Counted from the stretch's first letter, positions 53,247 to 62,629 are shown. The stretch is DNA of 64,000 nt from Pantoea latae (GCF_002077695.1 NZ_MWUE01000024.1:42558-106557); one strand, 5' to 3'. Numbers and translations: made by a program. The notes: a model not told the origin generated them from the letters alone.

Positions 53247-55637
53247 TTATTTCTCGTCCGGCAGCGCATAGGCGATGACATAGTCGCCCAGTTTGGTGCC
53301 AAAGGAGCCGTGACCGCCCGCCGCGATGACAACGTACTGCTTGCCATTCGCTTCATAGGTCATCGGCGTCGCCTGGCCGCCAGCCGGCAGACGCGCCTGC
53401 CACAGCTGCTCGCCGGTTTCGGTGCTGAAGGCGCGCAGATAGTTATCTGCGGTCGCACCGATAAAGAAGACCTTACCGGCTGTCGCGATTGGGCCACCCA
53501 GCATCGGCATACCCATCTTGAACGGAATCGGAACCGGCGCGCTGTCGCGCGTAGTACCAATACGTTTCTTCCAGACAACCTCGTTGGTCTTCAGGTCGAC
53601 CGCAGAAACGTAGCCCCAGGCCGGCTGCTTACACGGCAGACCAAACGGCGACAGGAACGGGTTCAGCTCCACGCCGTACGGCACGCCATACTGCGGCTGG
53701 ATACCGGTTTCAGTACCAGAACCGCCGTTCGCGCCTTCAGGCGGCTCGATCGGGTTGCCTGGACCGCGCGGCACCAGTTTAGACACAAACGGCAGCGCCA
53801 TCGGGTTGGCAATAGCGATCTGGCGATGCGGATCGACCGCGATACCGCCCCATTCGAACATGCCCAGGTTGCCCGGGAACACCAGCGTGCCCTGCTCGGA
53901 CGGCGGCGTGAACGGACCTTCATAGCGCAGGCGCTTGAAGATCACGCGGCACACCAGCTGGTCATACAGGGTCGCGCCCCACATATCCTTGTCCGTCAGG
54001 TTCTTCTTCGGACGGTAGGTCAGCTCAGAGTAAGGCTGCGTCGGCGACACGTGATCGCCTTTCGCCGCGCCCTGCGGCACCGGGGTCTCCGGCGCGGGCA
54101 CCACCGGCTTGCCGGTGCGACGATCCAGCACGAAGATGTTGCCGGTTTTGGCCGGGGCGTAGATCACCGGAACGGTATTACCGTCTTTATCGGTGATGTC
54201 GGCCAGGGTCGGCTGCGACGGCAGATCCATATCCCACAGGTCGTGGTGCACGGTCTGATAAGACCAGACCAGCTTACCGGTGGTGGCGTTCAGCGCCAGT
54301 ACGCTGCTCGCATAACGCTCCTGCTCTGGCGTGCGGTTGCCGCCCCAGATATCCGGGGTAGAAACGCCCATCGGCAGATAAACGGTATCCAGTTTCGGAT
54401 CGTAGACCGCCGGCGCCCAGGAGTTAGGCGAGTTCATGGTGAAGGTGTGTTCGTCAGCCGGAATCGCGTTTGGATCTTTCGCGCCCGGATCGAAGACCCA
54501 CAGCAGTTTACCGGTGTTAACGTCGAAGCCGCGAATGGCGCCTGACGGCTCGCGAGTCGAGTAGTTATCGGTAACCGCGCCGGCGATCACGATAGTGGTA
54601 TCGGTGATAATCGGCGGAGAGGTCGGCTCATACTGACCCGGCGTGGTAACCGGCTGCTTGTGCTGCAGATCCAGCTCGCCGTTGTTGCCAAAGGCAGGGC
54701 AGCGCGCGCCAGTTTCCGCATCCAGCGCGAACAGGCGACCGTCGTTTACCGGCAGGTAAATACGGCGCGAGCAGAGCGCAGGCTGGCTGTTTGCCGCGTC
54801 GGCCGCCGCAGGCACTTCGTGGTAAGAGACGCCACGGCAGGTCACATGCTGGAAGGTCGGATTCGGCTTCAGGCCCGGATCAAATTTCCACTTCTGCTTG
54901 CCGGTGGTGGCGTCGAGCGCGAACAGGATCTGATGCGGTGAGCAGAGATAAACGGTGTCGCGGACTTTAATCGGCGTCACTTCGTCGGTAATTTCGCCCG
55001 GATCGTTGGCGGTTTTCAGGTCGCCGGTCTGGAACTGCCAGGCTACCTGCAGGTTTTTCACGTTCTCTTCGTTGATCTGCTTCAGCGGAGAGAAACGGGT
55101 GCCCTGCTGATCGCGTGCATACGCGGGCCAGTCAGCGTCGTCGATCGCGCTCAGCGGCTGCGCCGGCGTGGCGTTCTGCGCGGTTTCCGGCAGCTTGCCG
55201 TTCACCGTCTGCGGATCGTTGAATACCGCATACGCCAGCACCAGTGCGCTGGCGATCAGCGCCACCGCCATGCTGCCCAGCGCGGCTTTGCTGCCCGCGT
55301 TTACGCTACGGTAAACAAACGGCAGGATCAGCCAGACGCCGAAAATCACCAGCACGTCGGTGCGCGGCGCCAGGGCCCAGAAGTCGGTGCCGACTTCCCA
55401 CACGCCCCAGATCAGGGTGCCGATCAGCAGCAGCGCATAGAGAACCAGCGCAGTGCTTTGGCGACGTGACAGCAGATAAGCGGTGATAAGCATAACCACA
55501 CCGCCGATAACGTAATACCAGGAACCTCCGATAGCGGCTAACCAACCACCGCCTATCAGCATAAACGCGCCCGTCAGGAATGCGAACAGCACCGTCAGGA
55601 AACGAATTACGCCAAAAGATGAGGAACTTTTCCCCAT
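53247..55637 (-). CDS. gcd: Membrane-bound PQQ-dependent glucose dehydrogenase
   Basis: A 796-residue protein, the same length as E. coli Gcd. Five membrane segments (about 10-140) anchor an eight-bladed PQQ propeller in the periplasm. Propeller tryptophan motifs include DADWPAYARDQQGTRFSPL, ALDATTGKQKWKFDPG and GTRDSAPVPIPFKMGMPMLGG. QTVHHDLWDMDLPSQPTL carries active-site residues. It oxidises glucose to gluconolactone and reduces ubiquinone. ATG 55637 gives the family N-terminus; the frame is open upstream without a ribosome binding site. PQQ synthesis genes are not in the window. Its product is the substrate for the gluconate dehydrogenase at 32 kb. Confidence 0.96.
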   Translation of the reverse strand: MGKSSSSFGVIRFLTVLFAFLTGAFMLIGGGWLAAIGGSWYYVIGGVVMLITAYLLSRRQSTALVLYALLLIGTLIWGVWEVGTDFWALAPRTDVLVIFGVWLILPFVYRSVNAGSKAALGSMAVALIASALVLAYAVFNDPQTVNGKLPETAQNATPAQPLSAIDDADWPAYARDQQGTRFSPLKQINEENVKNLQVAWQFQTGDLKTANDPGEITDEVTPIKVRDTVYLCSPHQILFALDATTGKQKWKFDPGLKPNPTFQHVTCRGVSYHEVPAAADAANSQPALCSRRIYLPVNDGRLFALDAETGARCPAFGNNGELDLQHKQPVTTPGQYEPTSPPIITDTTIVIAGAVTDNYSTREPSGAIRGFDVNTGKLLWVFDPGAKDPNAIPADEHTFTMNSPNSWAPAVYDPKLDTVYLPMGVSTPDIWGGNRTPEQERYASSVLALNATTGKLVWSYQTVHHDLWDMDLPSQPTLADITDKDGNTVPVIYAPAKTGNIFVLDRRTGKPVVPAPETPVPQGAAKGDHVSPTQPYSELTYRPKKNLTDKDMWGATLYDQLVCRVIFKRLRYEGPFTPPSEQGTLVFPGNLGMFEWGGIAVDPHRQIAIANPMALPFVSKLVPRGPGNPIEPPEGANGGSGTETGIQPQYGVPYGVELNPFLSPFGLPCKQPAWGYVSAVDLKTNEVVWKKRIGTTRDSAPVPIPFKMGMPMLGGPIATAGKVFFIGATADNYLRAFSTETGEQLWQARLPAGGQATPMTYEANGKQYVVIAAGGHGSFGTKLGDYVIAYALPDEK

Positions 55638-55918
55638 AATGTCGACCTCGTTTTTTTGCCATAAAAACACAGAAAACAACGCATTAGGCTGTTTTCACGT
55701 CATAAAGTACGTAAGAAAGCAGGTGTTCAATGCTGCTCTTCCCGTGAGCATCGCAATCCATGTGAGTTAAATTTTATAGCAAAAACGTTAAGAGGTTTGA
55801 TTTTTTTAGCGCTTTGCACTTACGGGCGTAATTAGCACGACATTTTATGGGGGTTACGCTGCGTTATGGCGCAAAGCCTGCGTCCATAACGCTAGCGGTT
55901 AGGTTTTTCCTCGGTAAT

Positions 55919-56509
55919 TCAGGGGGAAGGCGCAGACGCGCGGCGCTGGTGCTGCCAGCCCGCTATATTTAGCGCGCGCATCACCTCAGCGGGCGGCGCC
56001 GGTTGCGTGCTGCGGACAATAACCATCATTTCCCTTTCAGCAAATGAAGATAATAAAAACGGAAAGGTGAATTTTTGATAATTAGCGTTAAAGAAATCTT
56101 CGCTTAACACGATGCCGGCAAAAGGAAAAGATTCAATCAGCCGCCAGTCGGCACCGGGCGGCGCAAAGTCGATCAGCCAGAAGCGAAAAACGGGAATTAT
56201 TTCAGGCAAAGCGAGGCGGCACTCTTTAAACGCCTCATAGTTAATCGCCAGCCGAACCTGCTCATGCTGCCAGTAATGATATTGCTCCGGCGCGGCAATG
56301 ATTTGTTTAAGCTGCTTCACGCCAACAGGAATAATCATTAAGGCTGCTTCATTTGCAGAGTGATTTTTCCATGCAACTATGTCGGCGTTATTATTGGTTT
56401 CCTCAACATCATCCAGTCGGTAAGGCTTAGAATAACAAGAACCCAGCAATGTACCGGCCGGGCAGCGAATCTCTTCAGTAACATATGGATTGTACAAGCT
56501 ATTTTCCAT
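55919..56509 (-). CDS. Hypothetical protein, AT-rich orphan
   Basis: A 196-residue soluble protein that I do not recognise. It has no signal peptide or membrane segment. It is rich in aromatic residues (PVFRFWLIDFAPPGADWRLIESFPF) and has an acidic N-terminal half and a basic C-terminal tail. Base composition is clearly more AT-rich than neighbours, suggesting recent acquisition. ATG 56509 is preferred, with CCAGAG upstream; a TTG ten codons earlier has no such site. It lies alone between gcd (281 bases away) and an MFS gene on the opposite strand. Confidence 0.6.
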   Translation of the reverse strand: MENSLYNPYVTEEIRCPAGTLLGSCYSKPYRLDDVEETNNNADIVAWKNHSANEAALMIIPVGVKQLKQIIAAPEQYHYWQHEQVRLAINYEAFKECRLALPEIIPVFRFWLIDFAPPGADWRLIESFPFAGIVLSEDFFNANYQKFTFPFLLSSFAEREMMVIVRSTQPAPPAEVMRALNIAGWQHQRRASAPSP

Positions 56510-56896
56510 GCATCTCTGGTTAAAAGAAAAGTCGGACAAAATTAAAAGTGTTTCTCAAGGTAACGCTCAGGTTACTGCTGGACTCAATATAAAACGGAAA
56601 TATTAAAGACGTCACCCTTTTTATGCGCAGTGCCGCCCGGTAATTAACGCGCCTCGGTTATGCGTTTTCTAATAATTTACTGGTACTAATTCTGTCTTTC
56701 TGGAAATAAATAGTCTGATAATGGTCAGTAATAAAGCCGTCACGACGGGTGGCAATTAATGGCCGCACGAAGGCACAGAGCGACATTGCCAGACGTCCCG
56801 AAATCAAGCACGCTGTGCTGCGCATTCACCTGCGCGGATAAAGAAGAGAGGCTCGCGCCATGACGTGAGCCAGCATACTGATTAACGGGATAGAAT
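56510..56896. other. Intergenic region upstream of the MFS-kinase-GH28 cluster
   Basis: About 390 bases with no credible gene. It is AT-rich at 56520-56740 and should hold promoters for the orphan gene (-) and the MFS gene (+). A GATAAT near 56716 may be a -10, but no convincing -35 pairs with it. Confidence 0.35.
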
Positions 56897-58150
56897 ATGG
56901 GATCTATGGCTCCGACAGCGGACGAGTCGCTGTTAAAACACCGCGCGTTTGTCGCATTCTGGCTGGCGCGCACCTGCTCATCGTTTGGTTTTCAAATGTT
57001 CTCCGTTGCCATTAGCTGGCAGATCTACGCCCTTACCAACAGCGCAATGGCGCTGGGCATTATCGGCCTGATGCAGTTTTTGCCGTCGGTGCTGCTGGCG
57101 CTGCCCGCCGGCCATCTGGCCGATCAGTTTGACCGCCGCCGCATCGTGCTGCTGGGCCAGCTGATTGAGTGCGCCGCGCTGGTGGCGCTGGTGTTTCTGA
57201 CGCTGTTTCACTGGGCGGGCAAAATTGAAATCTGGGGGCTGGTGTTTCTGATTTCGGTGGCGAAAGCGCTGGAGTGGCCCGCGATTACCTCTATGCTGCC
57301 GGCGCTGGTGCCCCCTGGGATCCTGGCGCGCGCGATGGCGTCGACCTCGGTCGGCAGCCAGGCGGCGGTGATCGTCGGCCCGACGCTGGGCGGCCTGCTC
57401 TATGTTGCCGGGCCAGATGTGGTCTACGGCGTCTCCGCCGCCTTCTATCTGCTGTCGCTCTGTCTGGTGGCGCGCCTGCGCTACGAGCGTCCGCCGCAGA
57501 CGCGCCTGCCGATGAACCTGCCCAATCTCTTTGCCGGGGTGCGCTTTATCCGCGATCGCAAAGATGTGCTTGGGGTGATTTCGCTCGATCTCTTCGCGGT
57601 GCTGCTCGGCGGCGCCACGGCGCTGCTGCCGATTTTCGCCCAGGATATCCTGCATACCGGCCCGTGGGGGCTCGGTCTGCTGCGCGGTGCGCCGTCGGTG
57701 GGCGCGCTGCTGGTGGGCATTTGGCTGAGCCGTAATAAGCTGGAAAAACATGTCGGCATGATTATGTTCGGCTCGGTGGCCGGATTTGGTGTCGCGACGC
57801 TGGTGTTCGCGCTCTCAACGCAGCTCTGGCTGTCGCTGCTGGCGCTGGCCGCGCTCGGCGGCTTCGATATGGTGAGCATGGTGATCCGCGGCGCGCTGGT
57901 GCAGCTCGACACGCCGGACGATATGCGCGGCCGCGTCAACGCGGTAAACGCCATCTTTATCAACACCTCGAACCAGCTCGGCGAGTTTGAGTCGGGCATG
58001 CTGGCCGCCTTTTTCGGCGCGGTGCCCGCTGCGGCAATCGGCGGCGTCGGCACGCTGGTGGTGGTTGGCCTGTGGATGGCGCTGTTTCCGCATTTACGCA
58101 AGCGGCAGAAACTGGAGAATGATCCCCAACATGAAGCGACGCGGAATTAA
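56897..58150 (+). CDS. MFS transporter of the EntS-like (DHA3) family
   Basis: A 417-residue 12-span facilitator. AFWLARTCSSFGFQMFSVAISWQIYALT, the motif A-like ADQFDRRRIVLLGQLIE and RGALVQLDTPDDMRGRVNAVNAIFI are typical of the EntS/MefA-type exporters. EntS exports enterobactin, but nothing around this gene is siderophore-related. It runs into a BadF-type kinase gene after 2 bases, which suggests a sugar- or aminosugar-related role. GGGATAGAAT is the likely ribosome binding site. The substrate remains open. Confidence 0.78.
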   Translation: MGSMAPTADESLLKHRAFVAFWLARTCSSFGFQMFSVAISWQIYALTNSAMALGIIGLMQFLPSVLLALPAGHLADQFDRRRIVLLGQLIECAALVALVFLTLFHWAGKIEIWGLVFLISVAKALEWPAITSMLPALVPPGILARAMASTSVGSQAAVIVGPTLGGLLYVAGPDVVYGVSAAFYLLSLCLVARLRYERPPQTRLPMNLPNLFAGVRFIRDRKDVLGVISLDLFAVLLGGATALLPIFAQDILHTGPWGLGLLRGAPSVGALLVGIWLSRNKLEKHVGMIMFGSVAGFGVATLVFALSTQLWLSLLALAALGGFDMVSMVIRGALVQLDTPDDMRGRVNAVNAIFINTSNQLGEFESGMLAAFFGAVPAAAIGGVGTLVVVGLWMALFPHLRKRQKLENDPQHEATRN

Positions 58151-58152
58151 GC

Positions 58153-59007
58153 ATGGATCCTGACTACTATCTTGGCATTGACGGCGGCGGCACCCGCTGC
58201 CGCGCAAGGCTGACCGACGCGCAGGGCGTGCTGCTGGCGCAGGCCGAAGGCGGCCCGGCGAACGTTTTTGCCGCCTATGACGCGGCCATCGACGCGCTCA
58301 ACGCGCTGATCGCGCGGGTGACGAGCGAGGCGCGCATTGCCGCCGCGCGGCTGCATATCGTCGCCGGGCTGGCGGGCGCCAACGTGCCGTCGGTTCAGCG
58401 GCGTCTGGCGGGCTGGCGCCCGGCGTGCGCCTCGCTGCGCGTGGTGACCGACGTCGAAATCGCCTGTATGGGCGCGCACGGCGGCGCGCCTGGCGCGGTG
58501 TTTATCGTCGGCACCGGCAGCCAGGGCGCCTGCTGGGACGGCGACAGCTTTACCCTGCTGGGCGGCTGGGGCTTTGCCCTCTCCGATCTCGGCTCCGGCG
58601 CGATTCTTGGCCAGCGCGCGCTGCGGCTGGCGCTGCTGGCGCATGAGGCGATCCTGCCCACCTCGCCCCTGACGCAGCGTTTGATGGCGCGCTTTGAGGA
58701 TGAGGCGGAAACGCTGCTGCTCTGGTCGCAGCAGGCGACCACCGCTGACTGGGGCAGCGTGGTGCCGGAGGTGTTCGCCGCCGCGCAGCAGGGCGATGTC
58801 CACGGCCTGGCGCTGGTGCGGCAGAGCGCAGAGGAGATCGCCCTGATGGCGCAGCCGCTGCTGGCGCGCCAGTCTGGCAAGCTGGCGCTGATGGGCGGCC
58901 TGGCGCAGCCCATTGCGCCTTATCTGCCGGAAACGCTGCGGCGCCAGCTGACGACGCCGCAGGGCGATGCGCTGAGCGGCGCGCTGGCGCTGGCCCGTCA
59001 CCGCTGA
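58153..59007 (+). CDS. BadF/BadG-type sugar kinase (GlcNAc/glucosamine kinase-like)
   Basis: A 284-residue ASKHA-fold kinase of the BadF/BadG/BcrA/BcrD family. The phosphate-1 loop is LGIDGGGTRCRARL (residues about 7-20), the phosphate-2 loop IVGTGSQGACW lies near 118-130, and GGWGFALSDLGSGA follows. Proteins of this length and pattern are N-acetylglucosamine or glucosamine kinases. It starts 2 bases after the MFS stop and is followed by a GH28 gene after 103 bases. The three may process an imported or released sugar. Substrate specificity is inferred from family only. Confidence 0.82.
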   Translation: MDPDYYLGIDGGGTRCRARLTDAQGVLLAQAEGGPANVFAAYDAAIDALNALIARVTSEARIAAARLHIVAGLAGANVPSVQRRLAGWRPACASLRVVTDVEIACMGAHGGAPGAVFIVGTGSQGACWDGDSFTLLGGWGFALSDLGSGAILGQRALRLALLAHEAILPTSPLTQRLMARFEDEAETLLLWSQQATTADWGSVVPEVFAAAQQGDVHGLALVRQSAEEIALMAQPLLARQSGKLALMGGLAQPIAPYLPETLRRQLTTPQGDALSGALALARHR

Positions 59008-59110
59008 TTTTGCGAGGCGGCGCACAAAGCGGCAAGGTGGCGGCCAGACAAAGGTTTCTGCGGGCCGGACGCGTTGAAATAGCGGCTTCTTCTTTAGCAG
59101 GAGCCGAACC

Positions 59111-60439
59111 ATGCATCTTTCCCTTGCCGATTTTCACCCTGCCGCCGACGGCGAAACCCTGGACACTGCCGCGCTGCAGCGCGCGCTGGATCAGCTGGCG
59201 GCGCACGGCGGCGGGCGCCTCACGGTGCCCCCGGGCCGCTACCGCAGCGGTACGCTGATCTTATCGTCCGATAGCGAACTGCATCTGGAAGCGGGCGCGG
59301 TGCTGCTCGCCAGCCGCCGGCCTGAAGATTATCAGCGCGTAGAGACGCAGAGCGAGGCAGAGCGTTCGCGCTACGCGCTGCTCTACGCCTGTGGTCAGCG
59401 CAACCTGACCATCAGCGGCAAGGGCAGGATCGACGGCGACGGCGAGGTCTGGTTCGCCGCCGAACGCGACGATCAGGGTTATCGGCAGCCGCAGCCGCAC
59501 CGGCCGCGCATAATCGTGTTCGAAGCGTGCGAGCAGGTGACGCTGGAGGGGTTCAGCATCGTGCAGGCGCCGATGTGGACGGTGCATCTGGTGAGCTGCC
59601 GCCACGTGCATATCGATCATCTGACCATCGACAACGCGATGACGATGCCTAACACCGACGCGCTCGACATCGACAGCTGCGAGGCGGTATTCGTCAGCAA
59701 CAGCTACTTCAGCGCGGCGGACGACGCCATCTGCATCAAAACCACCGCTAAGCCCGCCGCGCTCCGCCGCGCCGCGCGGCAGATCACCATCAGCAACTGC
59801 CTGCTGCGCTCCTACAGCTGCGCCTTTAAGATCGGCAGCGAAACCTTCGACGATATCGAGGACGTCACCGTCACCCACTGCACCCTTTTTGATTCCAATC
59901 GCGGCATCGGCATTCTGTCGCGCGACGGCGGCACGATGCGGCGGTTGCTGTTCAGCCATCTCACCTTTGTCTGCCGCCACGCGCCGCCGTGCCACTGGGG
60001 CAAGGCGGATCCGCTTTTCGTGTCGGTGCGCCCGCGCGATCCGGCGGTGCAGCCAGGGCGGGTCGAGCAGCTGCAGTTCACCCACGCGAGCGGCACAGCC
60101 GAGGGGGCGATCAACCTGCACGCGGCGCGGCCAGGAGATATCCGCAACGTGCTGATCGCCGACGTGCAGCTGCGGCAGGTGGTCAGCCGCCAGAGCGGGC
60201 AGGGCGAGTATGATATTCGGCCGCCGTGCAACCCAGAGGCGCCGACCGGCATGGGGATGGACAACGCCTGTAAATGCGATCCGGCCACGGGAGAGGCGTT
60301 CGGCGTCGAGCGCTATCCTCACGGCCTGCCGGCGCTGTTTGCGCGCGGCGTCGAGGATCTGCGCTGGCGTGAGCTGGCGGTGGAGCGGCCTGAACCGCTG
60401 CCGCCAGGCTGGAGCGCTGAGCGCTTTGTCGTGGATTAG
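59111..60439 (+). CDS. GH28-type parallel beta-helix hydrolase (polygalacturonase-like)
   Basis: A 442-residue right-handed beta-helix protein. The pectate-lyase-like N-terminal LDTAALQRALDQLAAHGGGRLTVPPGRY precedes GH28 motifs NTDALD (181-186) and AADDAICIKT (Asp204, Asp205). The usual GHG and RIK motifs are replaced by YSCAFKIG (235-242) and RGIGI (264-268), so catalysis may differ from classic polygalacturonases. No signal peptide is present, so it should act in the cytoplasm on imported oligosaccharides. CAGGAGCC precedes the ATG. Its stop overlaps that of dmlA by 4 bases, tail to tail. Confidence 0.83.
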   Translation: MHLSLADFHPAADGETLDTAALQRALDQLAAHGGGRLTVPPGRYRSGTLILSSDSELHLEAGAVLLASRRPEDYQRVETQSEAERSRYALLYACGQRNLTISGKGRIDGDGEVWFAAERDDQGYRQPQPHRPRIIVFEACEQVTLEGFSIVQAPMWTVHLVSCRHVHIDHLTIDNAMTMPNTDALDIDSCEAVFVSNSYFSAADDAICIKTTAKPAALRRAARQITISNCLLRSYSCAFKIGSETFDDIEDVTVTHCTLFDSNRGIGILSRDGGTMRRLLFSHLTFVCRHAPPCHWGKADPLFVSVRPRDPAVQPGRVEQLQFTHASGTAEGAINLHAARPGDIRNVLIADVQLRQVVSRQSGQGEYDIRPPCNPEAPTGMGMDNACKCDPATGEAFGVERYPHGLPALFARGVEDLRWRELAVERPEPLPPGWSAERFVVD

Positions 60440-61512
60440 GCGCTGAGCGCGGCGGCGATAGCGGCGCCGAGCGCTTCGGTGCCCGCTTCGCCGCCCAGAT
60501 CGCGCGTCAGGTACTCGCCCTGCGCCAGGGTGCGCTCGATGGCGTCGAGCACCGCATCGCCCGCTTCCTTATAGCCGAGGTGCTCCAGCATCATGGCGCC
60601 GCACCAGATCTGGCCGATGGGGTTGGCCACGCCTTTGCCGGCGATATCGGGCGCGGAGCCGTGCACCGGTTCAAACAGGCTGGGAAAGGTGCGGTCCGGG
60701 TTGATGTTGGCGGAAGGCGCGATACCGATGGTGCCGGTACAGGCCGGGCCGAGATCGGAGAGGATATCGCCAAACAGGTTGCTGGCGACCACCACGTCGA
60801 ACCAGTCGGGATGCAGCACGAAGTTGGCGGTCAGAATATCGATATGGTACTTGTCGACCTCTACCTGCGGATAGTGCTCGCCCATCGCCTCGACGCGCTG
60901 ATCCCAGTAGGGCATGGTAATGGCGATGCCGTTGGATTTGGTGGCGGAGGTCAGGTGTTTTTTCGGGCGGCTGTTGGCCAGCTCGTAGGCGAATTTCAGG
61001 ATGCGATCGACGCCGACGCGCGTCATCACCGTTTCCTGGATCACCACTTCGCGTTCGGTGCCGGGGAACATGGTGCCGCCGACGCTGGAGTATTCGCCTT
61101 CGGTATTTTCGCGCACCACGTAGAAGTCGATATCCCCCGGCTGGCGGTTGGCCAGCGGCGCTTTCACGCCGGGCATCAGGCGCACCGGCCGCAGGTTGAC
61201 GTACTGATCGAATTCGCGGCGGAACTGCAGCAGGGATCCCCACAGCGAAACGTGATCCGGCACGATCGCCGGCCAGCCCACCGCGCCGAAATAGATCGCA
61301 TCGAAGGTTTTCAGCTGCGCGAACCAGTCGTCGGGCAGCATCTTGCCGTGCTGCTGCCAGTATTCGGCGCTGGCGAAGTCGAACCACTCCCAGCGCAGCG
61401 CGATGCCAAACTTCTCCGCCGCCGCGTTCATTACGCGAATGCCTTCCGGCATCACCTCTTTACCGATACCGTCGCCGGGGATTACGGCAATACGATGAAT
61501 TTTTTCCGTCAC
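60436..61512 (-). CDS. dmlA: D-malate / tartrate dehydrogenase (decarboxylating)
   Basis: A 358-residue isopropylmalate-dehydrogenase-like enzyme close to E. coli DmlA (361) and Pseudomonas tartrate dehydrogenase. It has IAVIPGDGIGKEV, FGAVGWPAIVPDHVSLWG, VVRENTEGEYSSVGG, SNLFGDILSDLGP with metal-binding aspartates, and EPVHGSAPDIAG for NAD. It converts D-malate to pyruvate, and related enzymes act on tartrate. The start is GTG at 61512, preceded by AAAGAGGTGCCCT. The divergent LysR gene is its likely activator, as DmlR is in E. coli. Confidence 0.88.
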   Translation of the reverse strand: MTEKIHRIAVIPGDGIGKEVMPEGIRVMNAAAEKFGIALRWEWFDFASAEYWQQHGKMLPDDWFAQLKTFDAIYFGAVGWPAIVPDHVSLWGSLLQFRREFDQYVNLRPVRLMPGVKAPLANRQPGDIDFYVVRENTEGEYSSVGGTMFPGTEREVVIQETVMTRVGVDRILKFAYELANSRPKKHLTSATKSNGIAITMPYWDQRVEAMGEHYPQVEVDKYHIDILTANFVLHPDWFDVVVASNLFGDILSDLGPACTGTIGIAPSANINPDRTFPSLFEPVHGSAPDIAGKGVANPIGQIWCGAMMLEHLGYKEAGDAVLDAIERTLAQGEYLTRDLGGEAGTEALGAAIAAALSA

Positions 61513-61598
61513 AGGGCACCTCTTTGGGTTGATGTTCGAATTGTCGAGGCAGTATAACTTTGCATCACCGGGAAATAATTAGCCTGAAACGCAAGCCA

Positions 61599-62516
61599 AT
61601 GTTGAATCAAAGTAAAGAATCCCGCACCTCGACCGACGATCTCGCCTTTTTTGTGCGTATCGCCACCCTGGGCAGTTTAACGGCGGCGGCGCGCGATCTC
61701 GGGCTGTCGCTGGCGGCGGTAAGCAAGCGCCTGAGCCAGCTGGAGCGGCGGCTCGGCGTGCAGCTGCTGAAGCGCACCACGCGGCGGCTGGAGCTGACGG
61801 TCGAAGGGCGGCGCTATCTGGAGGGCGCGCGTCCGCTGCTCGATCAGCTGGCGGCGCTGGAGGAGGCGGTAAGCAGCCAGACCCAGGTGCTGCGCGGCAC
61901 GCTGAATATCAACGCCTCGTTCGGCTTTGGCCGCCGCCACGTCGCGCCCTGCGTGTCGGCGTTCGCGGCGCTGCATCCTGAACTGGCGCTCTCGCTGCAG
62001 CTCAGCAGCCAGCCGCTCAATTTTCTCGACGCCAACGTCGATATCGACGTGCGCGTCGGCGAACCGCCCGATTCCCGGCTGGTGGCGCGTCGGCTGCGCA
62101 CCAACCCGCGCATTCTCTGCTGTTCGCCCGCCTATGCCGCGCGCTGCGGTCTGCCTGACGATATCCATGCTCTGGCGCAGCACAACTGCATTCTGCTGCG
62201 CCAGCATGAAGGGGACTTCACCCTGTGGCGTTTTGTGCGCGAGAAAGAGAGCGTCAGCCAGAAGGTGCGCGGCAGCCTGCTGACCAACGACGGCGAGGTG
62301 GCGATGCGCATGGCGCTGGACGGACACGGCATTCTGCTGCGGTCGTGGTGGGATGCGCAGCACGCCATCGCGCGCGGCGAGCTGCTGCACGTGCTGCCGG
62401 AGTGGCAGGCGCCCGACGGCGATATCTTCGCGGTCTGGCAGGCGCAGCGTCAGCTGCCGACGCGTATTACCGCCTTTGTGGATTTTCTGCAGGCGCGGCT
62501 ACGCGCTGAGACGTAA
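61599..62516 (+). CDS. LysR-type regulator divergent from dmlA (DmlR-like)
   Basis: A 305-residue LysR-family protein: the winged helix at about 15-72 (LAFFVRIATLGSLTAAARDLGLSLAAVSKRLSQLE) is followed by an effector domain containing NINASFGFGRRHVAPCVSAF and DGHGILLRSWWD. The ATG at 61599 gives a normal-length product. The 86 bases to the dmlA start should contain the shared operator. By position it is the candidate activator of dmlA, like DmlR in E. coli; the effector would be D-malate or tartrate. Confidence 0.82.
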   Translation: MLNQSKESRTSTDDLAFFVRIATLGSLTAAARDLGLSLAAVSKRLSQLERRLGVQLLKRTTRRLELTVEGRRYLEGARPLLDQLAALEEAVSSQTQVLRGTLNINASFGFGRRHVAPCVSAFAALHPELALSLQLSSQPLNFLDANVDIDVRVGEPPDSRLVARRLRTNPRILCCSPAYAARCGLPDDIHALAQHNCILLRQHEGDFTLWRFVREKESVSQKVRGSLLTNDGEVAMRMALDGHGILLRSWWDAQHAIARGELLHVLPEWQAPDGDIFAVWQAQRQLPTRITAFVDFLQARLRAET

Positions 62517-62541
62517 AGGCTGTGGCAGCAACGGGTTAACA

Positions 62542-62580
62542 TTTACACACTGATTGTTAATGCGTATGATTCTCATTCTT
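62542..62580 (+). promoter_or_regulatory. Sigma-70 promoter overlapped by a Fur box
   Basis: TTTACA (62542-62547) and TATGAT (62565-62570) have a 17-bp spacer. The -10 lies inside a Fur-like sequence (AATGCGTATGATTCTCATTC, 62559-62578) whose ATGA-N3-TCAT centre is typical of Fur boxes. Iron-loaded Fur would block RNA polymerase, so the YncE-like lipoprotein gene 50 bases downstream should rise under iron limitation. Confidence 0.75.
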
Positions 62581-62629
62581 TTTGCGCGCGCAGCATCAGG
62601 GCGCAGCTTATTTCACAAGGGAGTTATGC

